From CAZUQP01 sp964622455 (GTDB lineage: Bacteria; Pseudomonadota; Gammaproteobacteria; DSM-16500), in contig CAZUQP010000022.1 of assembly GCA_964622455.1 (NCBI GenBank), positions 1 through 64,000 of the forward strand: 64,000 nt of DNA, written 5' to 3'. The notes under the pieces are model-generated. The model searched no databases. It worked only from the letters and a program-made list of their open reading frames with translations, and had not been told where the DNA came from. This document shows, one piece after another, positions 25,451 through 34,718 of this stretch. Position numbers and translations under genes: made by a program. Position 1 is the stretch's first letter. Each line of letters starts with the position of its first letter.

Positions 25451-25662
25451 GTGATGTCTGTCAGGTGATTGGAACAATGCATCATACTATGATTTCATTG
25501 TACTCTTCAACGGGAGAAAACATTTTCTATCGCCGACGAGGAGATAGCGGCGGCGCGCATATTTTACTAGCGTTTTCTTATTTAACGATAATGTTCCATT
25601 TTAATGTGCTTTGAGTTATGTTTCAGGGTGTAAAACCATAACACGCGAAGAGAGAAATTGCT

Positions 25663-28215
25663 ATGCTTGCAGAACTGAGCGCTGCCCAGCATCATACTCC
25701 GATGATGCAGCAATATTTACGTATTAAAACAGAGTATCCGCACACTTTGTTGTTTTACCGTATGGGTGATTTTTATGAATTATTTTATGACGATGCTAAG
25801 GAAGCCGCGCGATTATTAGATATCACTTTAACTGCACGCGGGCAGTCAGCGGGCAAAGCAATTCCGATGGCGGGCGTGCCTTATCATGCAGCGGAATCTT
25901 ATATTGCCAAATTATTGCGGCATGGGTTATCAATCGCTATTTGCGAACAAGTGGGCGATCCTAAGACGAGTGTTGGGCCAGTTGAGAGGCAAGTGGTACG
26001 GATTTTAACACCGGGCACTGTCAGTGATGCAGCATTTTTGGATGACCATCGAGATAATTTATTAGCGGCAATGTATGAACAAAATAATCATTTTGGTATT
26101 GCAACATTAGATATGAGCAGTGGCCGTTTTCATTTGTTAGAAGTAGAAGGTGTAGAAGCGCTTCAAAGTGAATTAGAACGTTTAAAACCCACTGAATTAT
26201 TGGTCAGTGAAGATTTTAAGCCGCCGTTTGTTTTACAGGGAATGCGTAAGCGTTCTCCTTGGGAATTTGAATTAGAAAAAGCGAAGCGTTTATTGATCGA
26301 GCAAATGCAAACGAAAGATCTTGCAGGTTTCGGCTGTACTGATATGCATATCGCATTAATGGCAGCGGGTTCATTGCTGCATTATGTGAGAGAAACACAA
26401 CGCGCATATTTACCGCATATTCGTGCTATTTATGTAGAACATCGTTCAGATAGTTTGATTTTAGATGCAGCAACACGCAGAAATCTTGAATTAACAACCA
26501 ATTTGATGAATGCTCCTGACAATACGTTGGCCTCTGTATTGGACTATACGGCAAGTGCGATGGGCAGCCGTTTACTAAAACGCTGGATTCATCGGCCATT
26601 ACGGCAACAATCCGTGTTAGTAGAACGACAAGAGAGCATTAAAAATTTATTGCAAGGAAGACATTATTTTAAGTTGCATGCGATTTTAAAACAAACAGAT
26701 GATGTAGAAAGAATTCTTGCGCGTGTTGCCTTAAAATCTGCACGTCCGCGTGATTTAGTGGGTTTGCGGCATACGTTATTATTATTGCCGGCATTGCAGC
26801 AGGAATTACGTATTTTTTCAGCGCTGCGTTTAAAAACGTTAATGCATGATATCAGTGAATTTCCAGTGCTTTCCGCTCTATTACAAAAAGCTGTCGTAGA
26901 AAATCCGCCAATCACTCTTCGTGATGGCGGTGTCATTGCCATGGGTTATGATGCAGAATTAGATGAGCTTCTCACACTCAGTGAAAATGCCGGGAAATTT
27001 TTAATGGAGCTTGAAGAGCGTGAAAAAAAGCGCACTGGGTTTTCAACATTAAAAGTGGGTTACAATCGCGTTCATGGTTTTTATATTGAAATAAGCCGTG
27101 TGCAAGCAGAGAATGCACCTCTTGATTATATTCGCCGGCAAACATTGAAAAATACCGAGCGATTTATCACGCCTGAACTAAAAGCATTTGAAGATAAAGC
27201 ATTAAGCAGTCGTGAAAAAGCATTAGCGCGAGAAAAAATTCTTTACGAAGCATTATTAGAAAAAATAATGACTGAACTTTCTTTATTGCAACAATCAGCA
27301 GCAGCATTAGCAGAGTTGGATGTATTCGTTAATTTTGCTGAGCGTGCAGATACGTTGCATTGGACGTGCCCTGTATTAACAGAACAATCAGAAATTCATA
27401 TTCTAGGAGGCCGGCATCCAGTCATAGAATCGGTTTTAACAGAACCGTTTATTCCAAACGACGTACATTTAACGGAAAAAGAACGTATGTTGATGATTAC
27501 TGGCCCCAATATGGGCGGCAAATCAACGTATATGCGGCAAATTGCTTTAATTGTGCTGCTGAGTTATACGGGCTCATTTGTTCCAGCGAGAGAGGCGCGC
27601 ATTGGTCATGTTGATCGCATTTTTACGCGTATTGGAGCGTCCGATGATTTAGCGGGCGGCCGTTCAACTTTTATGGTAGAGATGACAGAGACCGCTGCTA
27701 TTTTACATCATGCAACGCAGGATAGTTTAGTATTGCTGGATGAAATTGGCCGTGGTACCAGTACATTTGATGGTTTGTCGTTAGCGTTTGCAACGGCTGC
27801 GCATCTTGCAAAAAAAATTAATGCATTTAGTTTATTTGCAACGCATTATTTTGAATTAACTTCACTGGCCGATGAAATCAGTACAGTCAAAAATATACAT
27901 TTTGATGCTAAGATGCATCACGATAAAATTATTTTTTTACACACAGTTCAGGAAGGCCCTGCCAATCAAAGTTATGGTATCCAAGTGGCGCAATTAGCAG
28001 GAGTACCGCATAGTGTGATTCAGTTAGCAAAGAAAAAATTACAAGAACTTGAGGCTGATGCAAAGAACCATTCTTATCAAATAGACTTATTTTCGCGAGT
28101 GGAAGAAAATAAAGATCACCCGGTGATTGCCGAATTAAAAAATTTAGATCCTAATGCTTTATCTCCCCGGGATGCATTAGTGGTGCTGTTTAAATGGAAA
28201 GAATTTTTTAACTAG
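25663..28215 (+). CDS. mutS: DNA mismatch repair protein MutS
   Basis: Recognises mismatches and small loops and starts methyl-directed repair with MutL. 850 residues. The mismatch-binding domain has the Phe-X-Glu signature region FYRMGDFYELFYDDA; connector, lever and clamp domains follow. The ATPase has Walker A GPNMGGKSTYMRQ (about 613-625), LDEIGRGTSTFDGLS and ATHYFELTSL. The dimerisation tail (DLFSRVEENKDHPVIAEL) is present. The 3' end overlaps the convergent unknown gene by eight bases. Confidence 0.98.
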   Translation: MLAELSAAQHHTPMMQQYLRIKTEYPHTLLFYRMGDFYELFYDDAKEAARLLDITLTARGQSAGKAIPMAGVPYHAAESYIAKLLRHGLSIAICEQVGDPKTSVGPVERQVVRILTPGTVSDAAFLDDHRDNLLAAMYEQNNHFGIATLDMSSGRFHLLEVEGVEALQSELERLKPTELLVSEDFKPPFVLQGMRKRSPWEFELEKAKRLLIEQMQTKDLAGFGCTDMHIALMAAGSLLHYVRETQRAYLPHIRAIYVEHRSDSLILDAATRRNLELTTNLMNAPDNTLASVLDYTASAMGSRLLKRWIHRPLRQQSVLVERQESIKNLLQGRHYFKLHAILKQTDDVERILARVALKSARPRDLVGLRHTLLLLPALQQELRIFSALRLKTLMHDISEFPVLSALLQKAVVENPPITLRDGGVIAMGYDAELDELLTLSENAGKFLMELEEREKKRTGFSTLKVGYNRVHGFYIEISRVQAENAPLDYIRRQTLKNTERFITPELKAFEDKALSSREKALAREKILYEALLEKIMTELSLLQQSAAALAELDVFVNFAERADTLHWTCPVLTEQSEIHILGGRHPVIESVLTEPFIPNDVHLTEKERMLMITGPNMGGKSTYMRQIALIVLLSYTGSFVPAREARIGHVDRIFTRIGASDDLAGGRSTFMVEMTETAAILHHATQDSLVLLDEIGRGTSTFDGLSLAFATAAHLAKKINAFSLFATHYFELTSLADEISTVKNIHFDAKMHHDKIIFLHTVQEGPANQSYGIQVAQLAGVPHSVIQLAKKKLQELEADAKNHSYQIDLFSRVEENKDHPVIAELKNLDPNALSPRDALVVLFKWKEFFN

Positions 28216-30250
28216 ATAATAATACCATGCTGCATGTGCTAATATGCCGGCAAAATTCTTGCGTTGATTTTTTAAAAAAATGATCTACTGATGGCAGATC
28301 TTCTTTATGTTCGCTCGCTTCATCTGCAATTTTTTTAATTTTAAAAAAAGCATTTTTCCAATAATTTTCTCGTCCGCTATCTTTGCAGACGGTAATACCC
28401 ATGGGTTTATAAAAAGAATCGTTTTGATTTGCTGCAGATATTTCATTCAACATTTCATTGAAAATCGCTATTTTTTTTCTATCAAACTCTGTTTTAATCT
28501 TTTTCTTAATAGTATTTAATAAATATTTGATGAGCATGCTCTTCGTTAAATTTAAATTTCTTTTCTGGGAAATAATTTCTTTTATTGCATTGCTGTCATC
28601 GGTACTCAAGGCATGATAAATCCGTTTTTCAATTTCATGATGAAGAATTTTGTTAAAATTAAAATTAACTTGTTTGCAGGTGACTACAAAGTGAGAGAAA
28701 CTATCCAGAGTTCTTTTATTTAATTGAATTGGACGTCCGTCCATTAGTGCTTGAAGCCGTGTATTTAAATTGATTTTTGCTGTCTCTAGTAAGTATATAT
28801 CACTTAATAAATTAAGGGGATTTTTAAATATCTGTGATCCGCAGTAAAATAAATTAGAGCGTTTAGATTCTGTCGTATTATTTTCTATGTATAGGGTAGA
28901 GCAAAGCGTATCTAAATTGTCATAAATATATTCTAATTCAATATCGGTCAGTAAATGATCTGAAGTTAATAAAATAAAATTATCAATAATCATTTTTACA
29001 TAGGAAAGATTAAGCCAATCATTTTTTCGATCGCTTAAATCAAAATGGTAATGGTTAAATTCTCTATATGAAATTTTTTGAAGATCTATTATTTGAAGCG
29101 AACCTGCCGATAAAAACCAGCAAATATAAGGATTTGAAAATAATTTTTTTATGCCTGGATTCATTAAGTATTTGGCTGATTCTGAATCTAAATTTTGCAT
29201 GATATTGAAATTTAATTTTCCGTCTTTTATTAATTGAAAATAAAATTCATCGCTGATCACGGCTCTTGAATCAACAGACGTATTTTTTGCTTGATCGACG
29301 GTTATTTTATTTAAATTGATAAAGTTTAATAAGCTAGGGAAGCTGAGGTTAAAAATTTCTTTTTGAGTTAATTTTATTGCATCATTTAATGAAATTCTCT
29401 CGTGAGAAATATAATTCCTTACAATTGGGGATTCAAGTATTTTAATTTCTGTGTTTGTTAATTGAAAAATACGGGAAAAACTTTCTTTATTTTTGGTGAA
29501 AATAGTGTGATATATTTTATAGGTAAGCAATAGAGATGCTTCTCTCGTTATCTTATTTTTTTCATCTTGAGTGAGTATATTTTTTTGTAATAAATTAGTA
29601 AAAATATTTTGTAATGCGGTATCAATCGCTTTTTCTTTGGCGAGATTTTTTTTAAGGCTATTGATAAGGTCATTTAGCATTTCTTCATTTTCAGGGAAAT
29701 CAGCTAAATAGATGGTGTTATTTATTTCTGGTCGAATTTTAGTGATGATCATTAAATTTATTCGCCGCGCTTGTTCATTTAAAACCAAACCAGCGCTTAG
29801 CATGCGTTCAGAATCATGTATGACTGAATAAACTTCTGAATAATTATTTTCTCTCGGCCGTGGTTTTGAAATAAAGAGTTTTTTGTATTCCGAGCGATTT
29901 TGAATATGGTTTTGGAGAGCTTCTTTTTCCCATCCTAATGCCAAGGCTGTTTGATGGATTTCTTTTGCAGCCTCTTCGATGGCAACAGAAATTTCTTCAA
30001 GAATGTACTCTTGAACCTCGCCTACTGTTGTATTTTCTCCGAATTTTTCAAGTTTCTGGAAAAAAAATTCTGATGCATGAATACATTGTTGTAACAGAAA
30101 TAATCCATGATTATGATGGAGCATTTTCATAAATGCTTGGTTAAAAGCGTCTATAGCGGAAGAAAGATTTTTTTCTTCTTTAGGCAAATCACTGAAAAAA
30201 GATTCTGTAGCAGCTTTAATGGTATAGCGTTGGGTTTCATTCAATGGCAT
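28208..30250 (-). CDS. Unknown 680-residue helical protein with 30-residue repeats (effector-like)
   Basis: I do not recognise the whole protein. It is rich in Lys, Asn and Ile, predicted largely helical, without signal peptide or membrane segments. About residues 264-383 contain roughly 30-residue units of the pattern LT-x-x-E-I-x-x-L-x-x-P...I-x-x-x-x-I-(T/S)-x-x-x-A (for example LTNTEIKILESPIV and LTQKEIFNLSFPSL). These resemble diverged repeats I associate with large Legionellales proteins. The ATG at 30250 has AAGGAGG upstream and beats the GTG at 30259. It follows rluB by 45 bases on the same strand and is much more AT-rich than rluB, so it looks like a later addition. A secreted effector is plausible, unproven. 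Confidence 0.75.
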   Translation of the reverse strand: MPLNETQRYTIKAATESFFSDLPKEEKNLSSAIDAFNQAFMKMLHHNHGLFLLQQCIHASEFFFQKLEKFGENTTVGEVQEYILEEISVAIEEAAKEIHQTALALGWEKEALQNHIQNRSEYKKLFISKPRPRENNYSEVYSVIHDSERMLSAGLVLNEQARRINLMIITKIRPEINNTIYLADFPENEEMLNDLINSLKKNLAKEKAIDTALQNIFTNLLQKNILTQDEKNKITREASLLLTYKIYHTIFTKNKESFSRIFQLTNTEIKILESPIVRNYISHERISLNDAIKLTQKEIFNLSFPSLLNFINLNKITVDQAKNTSVDSRAVISDEFYFQLIKDGKLNFNIMQNLDSESAKYLMNPGIKKLFSNPYICWFLSAGSLQIIDLQKISYREFNHYHFDLSDRKNDWLNLSYVKMIIDNFILLTSDHLLTDIELEYIYDNLDTLCSTLYIENNTTESKRSNLFYCGSQIFKNPLNLLSDIYLLETAKINLNTRLQALMDGRPIQLNKRTLDSFSHFVVTCKQVNFNFNKILHHEIEKRIYHALSTDDSNAIKEIISQKRNLNLTKSMLIKYLLNTIKKKIKTEFDRKKIAIFNEMLNEISAANQNDSFYKPMGITVCKDSGRENYWKNAFFKIKKIADEASEHKEDLPSVDHFFKKSTQEFCRHISTCSMVLLSS

Positions 30251-30295
30251 TGATATCACTCCTCCTTGAGTAACAAGTCCAGGTTATTTTTTACT

Positions 30296-31075
30296 TTATT
30301 GGCACAGCAAATTTTTTGATATGATTCCTTTCAATAAAGAGTTTTTTTCATCTAACGTTAATTCTTGCCATTTACCGTGCGGCAGTCTTCTTGGCAGCAT
30401 CAGTGCACCAAATCGAATGCGAATTAAACGACTGACGGTAACCCCTTGTGATTCCCACACACGGCGGACTAAACGATTGCGCCCTTCTTTGACTAGGACG
30501 TGATACCAATGATTGGTCCCTTCACCGCCTGCATCAATAATTTGTTCAAAATGCGCAGGCCCGTCTTCTAAGGTAATGCCTTTTTTCAAAGTTTTTAGCA
30601 GTGCATCGGTCACGCGCCCATGGATGCGGACCGCATATTCACGTTCAATTTGGGAGGAAGGGTGCATGAGTTTATGCGCTAATTCGCCATCATTGGTGAA
30701 AAGTAAAATGCCGGAGGTGTTGAAATCTAAACGTCCGATTGAAATCCAACGGCCATTACGTAATAAAGGTAACCGATCAAACACAGTGGGCCGACCTTCT
30801 GGATCTTTACTGGAACAGATTTCGCCTTCGGGTTTGTGATAAAGCAGCACGCGGCATTTTTGGGTCGTGCTTTTAACTAATTTGATTTCGTGGCCATCCA
30901 CGCGAACTTTGGCATCTAGCGTAATTCGATCGCCCAGTTTTGCTGTTTTGCCATTGACAGAAATTCTTTCCTCGCGCAACCAATTTTCTATTTGACGGCG
31001 GGAACCTAAACCTGCATTGGCTAATACTTTTTGAATTTTTTCACTCATCGGCAGAGAGGGTATTTTTTTCTGCAT
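30296..31075 (-). CDS. rluB: 23S rRNA pseudouridine synthase B
   Basis: Makes pseudouridine 2605 in the peptidyl-transferase region of 23S rRNA. It has an N-terminal S4 RNA-binding domain (KIQKVLANAGLGSRRQIENWL) and the RsuA-type catalytic domain with the essential Asp in GRLDFNTSGILLFTNDG, then the KEGRNRLVRRVWESQG segment. 259 residues from 31075; the ATG at 31048, overlapping the scpB stop by eight bases, gives 250 and is an equal candidate. The scpA-scpB-rluB order is widely conserved. Confidence 0.95.
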   Translation of the reverse strand: MQKKIPSLPMSEKIQKVLANAGLGSRRQIENWLREERISVNGKTAKLGDRITLDAKVRVDGHEIKLVKSTTQKCRVLLYHKPEGEICSSKDPEGRPTVFDRLPLLRNGRWISIGRLDFNTSGILLFTNDGELAHKLMHPSSQIEREYAVRIHGRVTDALLKTLKKGITLEDGPAHFEQIIDAGGEGTNHWYHVLVKEGRNRLVRRVWESQGVTVSRLIRIRFGALMLPRRLPHGKWQELTLDEKNSLLKGIISKNLLCQ

Positions 31076-31646
31076 CCCCTGATAACTCCAATTGAACGTG
31101 TAATTTTTCTTCGAGCTGTTCTAAGTTTTGAAGCTCGGTAAGGGTGGGTAATTCTTTTAAGCTTTTCAAATTAAAATGATCAAGAAATTCTTTGGTCGTG
31201 CCATATAAGGCAGGTTTTCCTGGTACATCGCGATAACCAACTATTCGGATCCATTCGCGTTCTACTAAGGTTTTAGTAATGTGAGAGCTAACAGTCACAC
31301 CACGAATTTCTTCGATTTCGGCACGAGTGATCGGTTGTCGATAAGCAATTAAAGCAAGTGTTTCAAGTAATGCGCGTGAATAACGGGGAGGGCGCTCTTC
31401 CCAAAGTTTGGCAAGCCAATAGCTAAATTCTTGTTTTGCTTGAAATTGATAACCGCTCGCAAGTTCCTTTAATTCAATACCGCGGGCGGCATAATGTTCT
31501 TTAAGCGCTTTCAATGCTTCTTTAATATCAGTTGCCTCAGGTTGTTGCCCTTCTTCAAATAATTTTTGTAACTCGGTGATTGATAAAGGACGGCCTGCTG
31601 CCATTAAGGCAGCTTCAAGAATAAAGGGTAATTGTTCATGATTCAT
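31041..31646 (-). CDS. scpB: Segregation and condensation protein B
   Basis: Winged-helix partner of ScpA and SMC in the bacterial condensin that compacts and separates chromosomes. 201 residues with two winged-helix domains: FILEAALMAAGRPLSITELQ at the start and ETLALIAYRQPITRAEIEEI with RGVTVSSHITKTLVER in the middle. GKPALYGTTKEFLDHF is also typical. Overlaps scpA by 11 bases and probably rluB at the other end, so all three are translationally coupled. Confidence 0.96.
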   Translation of the reverse strand: MNHEQLPFILEAALMAAGRPLSITELQKLFEEGQQPEATDIKEALKALKEHYAARGIELKELASGYQFQAKQEFSYWLAKLWEERPPRYSRALLETLALIAYRQPITRAEIEEIRGVTVSSHITKTLVEREWIRIVGYRDVPGKPALYGTTKEFLDHFNLKSLKELPTLTELQNLEQLEEKLHVQLELSGDAEKNTLSADE

Positions 31647-32457
31647 GGGTATTTTCCGCCACTTTTAAGTGGATGGGTGCAAAAGGGGCTGCCTGCACAA
31701 ATTCAATTAAATGATCTTTCAACAATTCTAGCATGGCTAAAAAGGTCACAACAACGCCTAAACGTCCTTCTTTGGGGGTAAAGAAACTCGAAAAGGTAAG
31801 GAATTTTTGTTCCTGAAGGGCCGATAAAATAAGTGTCATGCGTTCGTGTACGGATAAGATTTCTCGATGAATGCTGTGACTTGCGTTTAATTCAGCGCGT
31901 TTTAAGACATCTGCCAAAGCGAGCAATAATTCTTGCAGATTGACGCTCGGTTTTGGTTTTTCAAAAGAAATTTCAGGTATTTCAGCATTTGCAGTAAAAG
32001 TATCACGGCCATGACGCGGGAGCGTATCTAAATCCTCAGCCGCTTTTTTAATGCGTTCATATTCTTGCAATCGTCTGATAAGTTCTGCGCGAGGATCTTC
32101 TTCTGTTCCTTCGCTATTTTCAGGGCGCGGCAATAGCATGCGTGATTTGATTTCTGCTAAAATGGCTGCCATGACGAGATATTCAGCAGCGAGTTCCAGG
32201 GACACTTCTTTCATTAACTCAACATATTCCATATATTGACGAGTGACTTCGGCAATCGGGATATCAAGAATATCTAAGTTTTGTTTTTTAATGAGGTAGA
32301 GCAGAAGATCTAGGGGCCCCGCAAAGGCTTCCAAGAAAACTTCCATCGCATCGGGCGGAATATAAAGATCTTTAGGCAGCGTCGTGAATGCCTGGCCGCG
32401 AACTAAAGCGATAGGGGCGATTTCTTCTGTTTCCGCTGTATTTTCAAGGTTATTCAT
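31636..32457 (-). CDS. scpA: Segregation and condensation protein A
   Basis: Kleisin subunit that bridges SMC heads. 273 residues. The N-terminal domain has FAGPLDLLLYLIKKQNLDI and IPIAEVTRQYMEYVELMKE; the middle has AAEYLVMAAILAEIKSRMLL. The C-terminal winged helix ends VTFLAMLELLKDHLIEFVQA. First gene of the scpA-scpB-rluB unit and divergent from tsaC with 44 bases between. The presence of ScpAB implies an SMC rather than, or besides, a MukBEF system. Confidence 0.96.
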   Translation of the reverse strand: MNNLENTAETEEIAPIALVRGQAFTTLPKDLYIPPDAMEVFLEAFAGPLDLLLYLIKKQNLDILDIPIAEVTRQYMEYVELMKEVSLELAAEYLVMAAILAEIKSRMLLPRPENSEGTEEDPRAELIRRLQEYERIKKAAEDLDTLPRHGRDTFTANAEIPEISFEKPKPSVNLQELLLALADVLKRAELNASHSIHREILSVHERMTLILSALQEQKFLTFSSFFTPKEGRLGVVVTFLAMLELLKDHLIEFVQAAPFAPIHLKVAENTHES

Positions 32458-32501
32458 GCAGGTATCTTACCTAAGATAGCACTTTTGATAAAGTAGAAAG
32501 A

Positions 32502-33434
32502 ATGATAAACAATATAAAACAAGCAGTTAGTATTTTAAAAGCAGGCGGTTTAGTCGCTTTTCCAACAGAAACCGTTTATGGGTTAGGCGGGGATGCGAGC
32601 AATGAGTCCGCTTTAAAGAAGATTTTTCTTGCCAAAAAAAGGCCCATGGACCACCCCTTGATTGTTCATATTGCAGATATAATGCAATTGCCATTATGGG
32701 CACGGGATATCTCGCCTCATGCACTGCTGCTCGCAAATGTTTTTTGGCCAGGGCCCTTAACGCTTATTTTGAAAAAAGCGCCTCATGTTTCTGATCTTAT
32801 TACAGGGAGCCAAGATACGATTGGAATCCGTATTCCAAAACATCCGATTGCAGAAGAATTATTACATGCATTTGGCGGCGGACTTGCAGCACCTTCAGCT
32901 AATCAATTTGGCCGTATTAGTCCTACAACAGCCGATGCTGTGCATGAAGAATTAGGTGATGCGGTCAATTTGATTTTAGACGGGGGCCCTTGTGAAATCG
33001 GTCTTGAATCAACTATTGTTGACATGAGCGGCGCGAAACCTATTGTTTTACGTCCTGGGATGGTGACACAAGAACAAATTGAAGTGGCACTACAAGAACC
33101 TTTATCGATCAAAAAGAAAAATATTCCGCGTGTTTCAGGATCGCACATTTCGCATTATGCGCCTCTAACTAAAACATGTTTGTTAAGTACGGAAGAGTTA
33201 ACTGAATTTTTAAAAAATAATCAACAGGATCGATTGTTTGCGATCGTCGGTTTTAAAAAATGGAATGAAGAAAGTGTGGTCATGCCGCTTAATCCAAAAC
33301 AATATGCACATGATATTTATTCTGTGCTGCGCGCCCTCGATAAAAAAAATTTTCAGCAAATTATGATTGAAGATGTGCCGCATGAAGATGAATGGCATGC
33401 AATTTCTGATCGCTTGCAGCGGGCAGCGGGTTAG
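32502..33434 (+). CDS. tsaC: L-threonylcarbamoyladenylate synthase (Sua5 type)
   Basis: Makes threonylcarbamoyl-AMP from threonine, bicarbonate and ATP, the first step to t6A37 in tRNAs reading ANN codons. 310 residues: the YrdC domain (GGLVAFPTETVYGLGGDA, KRPMDHPLIVHI, IRIPKHPIAEELL, APSANQFGRISPT) plus the C-terminal Sua5 extension after about residue 205 (SGSHISHYAPLT). The long Sua5 form differs from the short TsaC of E. coli. Divergent from scpA. Confidence 0.95.
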   Translation: MINNIKQAVSILKAGGLVAFPTETVYGLGGDASNESALKKIFLAKKRPMDHPLIVHIADIMQLPLWARDISPHALLLANVFWPGPLTLILKKAPHVSDLITGSQDTIGIRIPKHPIAEELLHAFGGGLAAPSANQFGRISPTTADAVHEELGDAVNLILDGGPCEIGLESTIVDMSGAKPIVLRPGMVTQEQIEVALQEPLSIKKKNIPRVSGSHISHYAPLTKTCLLSTEELTEFLKNNQQDRLFAIVGFKKWNEESVVMPLNPKQYAHDIYSVLRALDKKNFQQIMIEDVPHEDEWHAISDRLQRAAG

Positions 33435-33477
33435 TATATTCTTCCGAGGAAAATTTTTTATTTAAAAGGAAGAAAAG

Positions 33478-34644
33478 ATGAGTCAACCAAGACAAGAATT
33501 AAATCCCTATGAAAGTTACGATCACGGTAGAAATTCAGATGTCATTGCAAAACAAGCGGCGCTTGCAGAAGAATTACTTAAACAAGGAAAAAATCTTACT
33601 AGTAAAGAGCTCGCCTTTATCGGTATTACTTTCAATGAGCAAGGCAATTTTGATCCTGCTTCTGAATGTTTAAAAAACGCATTAAAAAAATTAGAGGAAG
33701 AGAAGCTAGATCCGCAAGAAAAGCTCTATATCAGAACGGCAGTGCAGTGCGCGCAGGCCAATATCAAGCGTGAACATAAGGAAATTGATCAATCCATTGT
33801 GGAATTTACTGCAGCAAAAAATGAGTGCGATAAGATCACTGATCTTTCTTCAAGATCGAGAGTTGCATATGATATTCAACGAAATTTAGGTATTGCTTAT
33901 TTAATCAAACAAAATTACCCATTGGCGATAGAAGCTTTTGAGAGGGGGAGAACAGCAGCAAGGGATTATGAAAAACTGACAGATGTGCGAGGCCGTTTGC
34001 CGATTATGTATGATTATTGCGGTTTGGCTAAAGTGCGGGCATCAGAAATGATGGGGCCACTTGAATTTACTTTGCATCAAGGAGGCATGCAGGGATTAGA
34101 AATGGCAAAAGAAAAATTATATCAAGAAGGTATATGTGATTTAGAAATGGCAGGGGATTTATTTGCTAGAGATCCTCTTCGAAAGAGGTCGCAAGATCAT
34201 TCATCTTGGTTATTTCATATGGGTTTAGCCTATAAGATAGGGAAGAATTATCCTGCAGCAATTGCTTCAATTGAAGCAGGACTTGCGCTTAGAAAAGAAT
34301 TAATTAGTTTTGATAAAGAACCTATGCTTTATTGCAGCCGAGTCGGTGATGCGCATAAACAATTACAAGAGCTTTATCTAAAAGTAGATAATCAAGCAAA
34401 AGAAAGTGAACATGCAGGTGAATATGATCGCCTTAGACAAAGACTTGAAGTCCTGCAAAAGGCACCTGCTCAACGAAACACAGAGGAAAAAATAGAAGTG
34501 CCGCCGCCTCCACCGGTAGTACCTGGTACTAGAGCGCGACAGGTTATGTTTATTGTTCCTCCCAGAACATCTATTCAGGGAGTACCACCTCAGACACCCC
34601 TAAATAGCCCTACTAGAAGGTTAGGCGGTAACGGCTCGACATAA
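33478..34644 (+). CDS. TPR-repeat protein with proline-rich tail, unknown (effector-like)
   Basis: 388-residue soluble protein with at least four tetratricopeptide-like helical pairs. Examples are ELAFIGITFNEQGNFDPASE near 43-62, RNLGIAYLIKQNYPLAIEAF near 137-156, and FHMGLAYKIGKNYPAAIASI in the C-terminal half. The tail is proline-rich (VPPPPPVVPG near 340-349, then further PP pairs), suggesting an SH3/WW-type or similar ligand in a partner. No signal peptide or membrane segment. AAGGAAG lies before the ATG. It follows tsaC by 43 bases and ends at a hairpin. The TPR scaffold gives no specific function; eukaryote-like features make a secreted role possible. Confidence 0.8.
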   Translation: MSQPRQELNPYESYDHGRNSDVIAKQAALAEELLKQGKNLTSKELAFIGITFNEQGNFDPASECLKNALKKLEEEKLDPQEKLYIRTAVQCAQANIKREHKEIDQSIVEFTAAKNECDKITDLSSRSRVAYDIQRNLGIAYLIKQNYPLAIEAFERGRTAARDYEKLTDVRGRLPIMYDYCGLAKVRASEMMGPLEFTLHQGGMQGLEMAKEKLYQEGICDLEMAGDLFARDPLRKRSQDHSSWLFHMGLAYKIGKNYPAAIASIEAGLALRKELISFDKEPMLYCSRVGDAHKQLQELYLKVDNQAKESEHAGEYDRLRQRLEVLQKAPAQRNTEEKIEVPPPPPVVPGTRARQVMFIVPPRTSIQGVPPQTPLNSPTRRLGGNGST

Positions 34645-34682
34645 AAATTTTGCAAAATAAAAATTACACTATATCAATGTAG

Positions 34683-34714
34683 GGTGGATTAGGCGCATTT
34701 TGCCGTAATCCACC
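34683..34714. terminator. Hairpin between convergent genes (bidirectional terminator or dispersed palindrome)
   Basis: GGTGGATTA ... TAATCCACC forms a 9-bp stem, extended by GGC/GCC around a short loop. It occupies the 74-base gap between the TPR gene and the convergent marC-family gene. There is no strong U-run, so it may be a dispersed palindromic repeat acting as a transcription barrier rather than a classical terminator. Confidence 0.5.
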
Positions 34715-34718
34715 ACAT

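Noticed and set aside
30513..30839. 108-codon plus-strand open frame opposite rluB
   Set aside because: Antisense shadow of the RluB catalytic domain, without ribosome site or domain.
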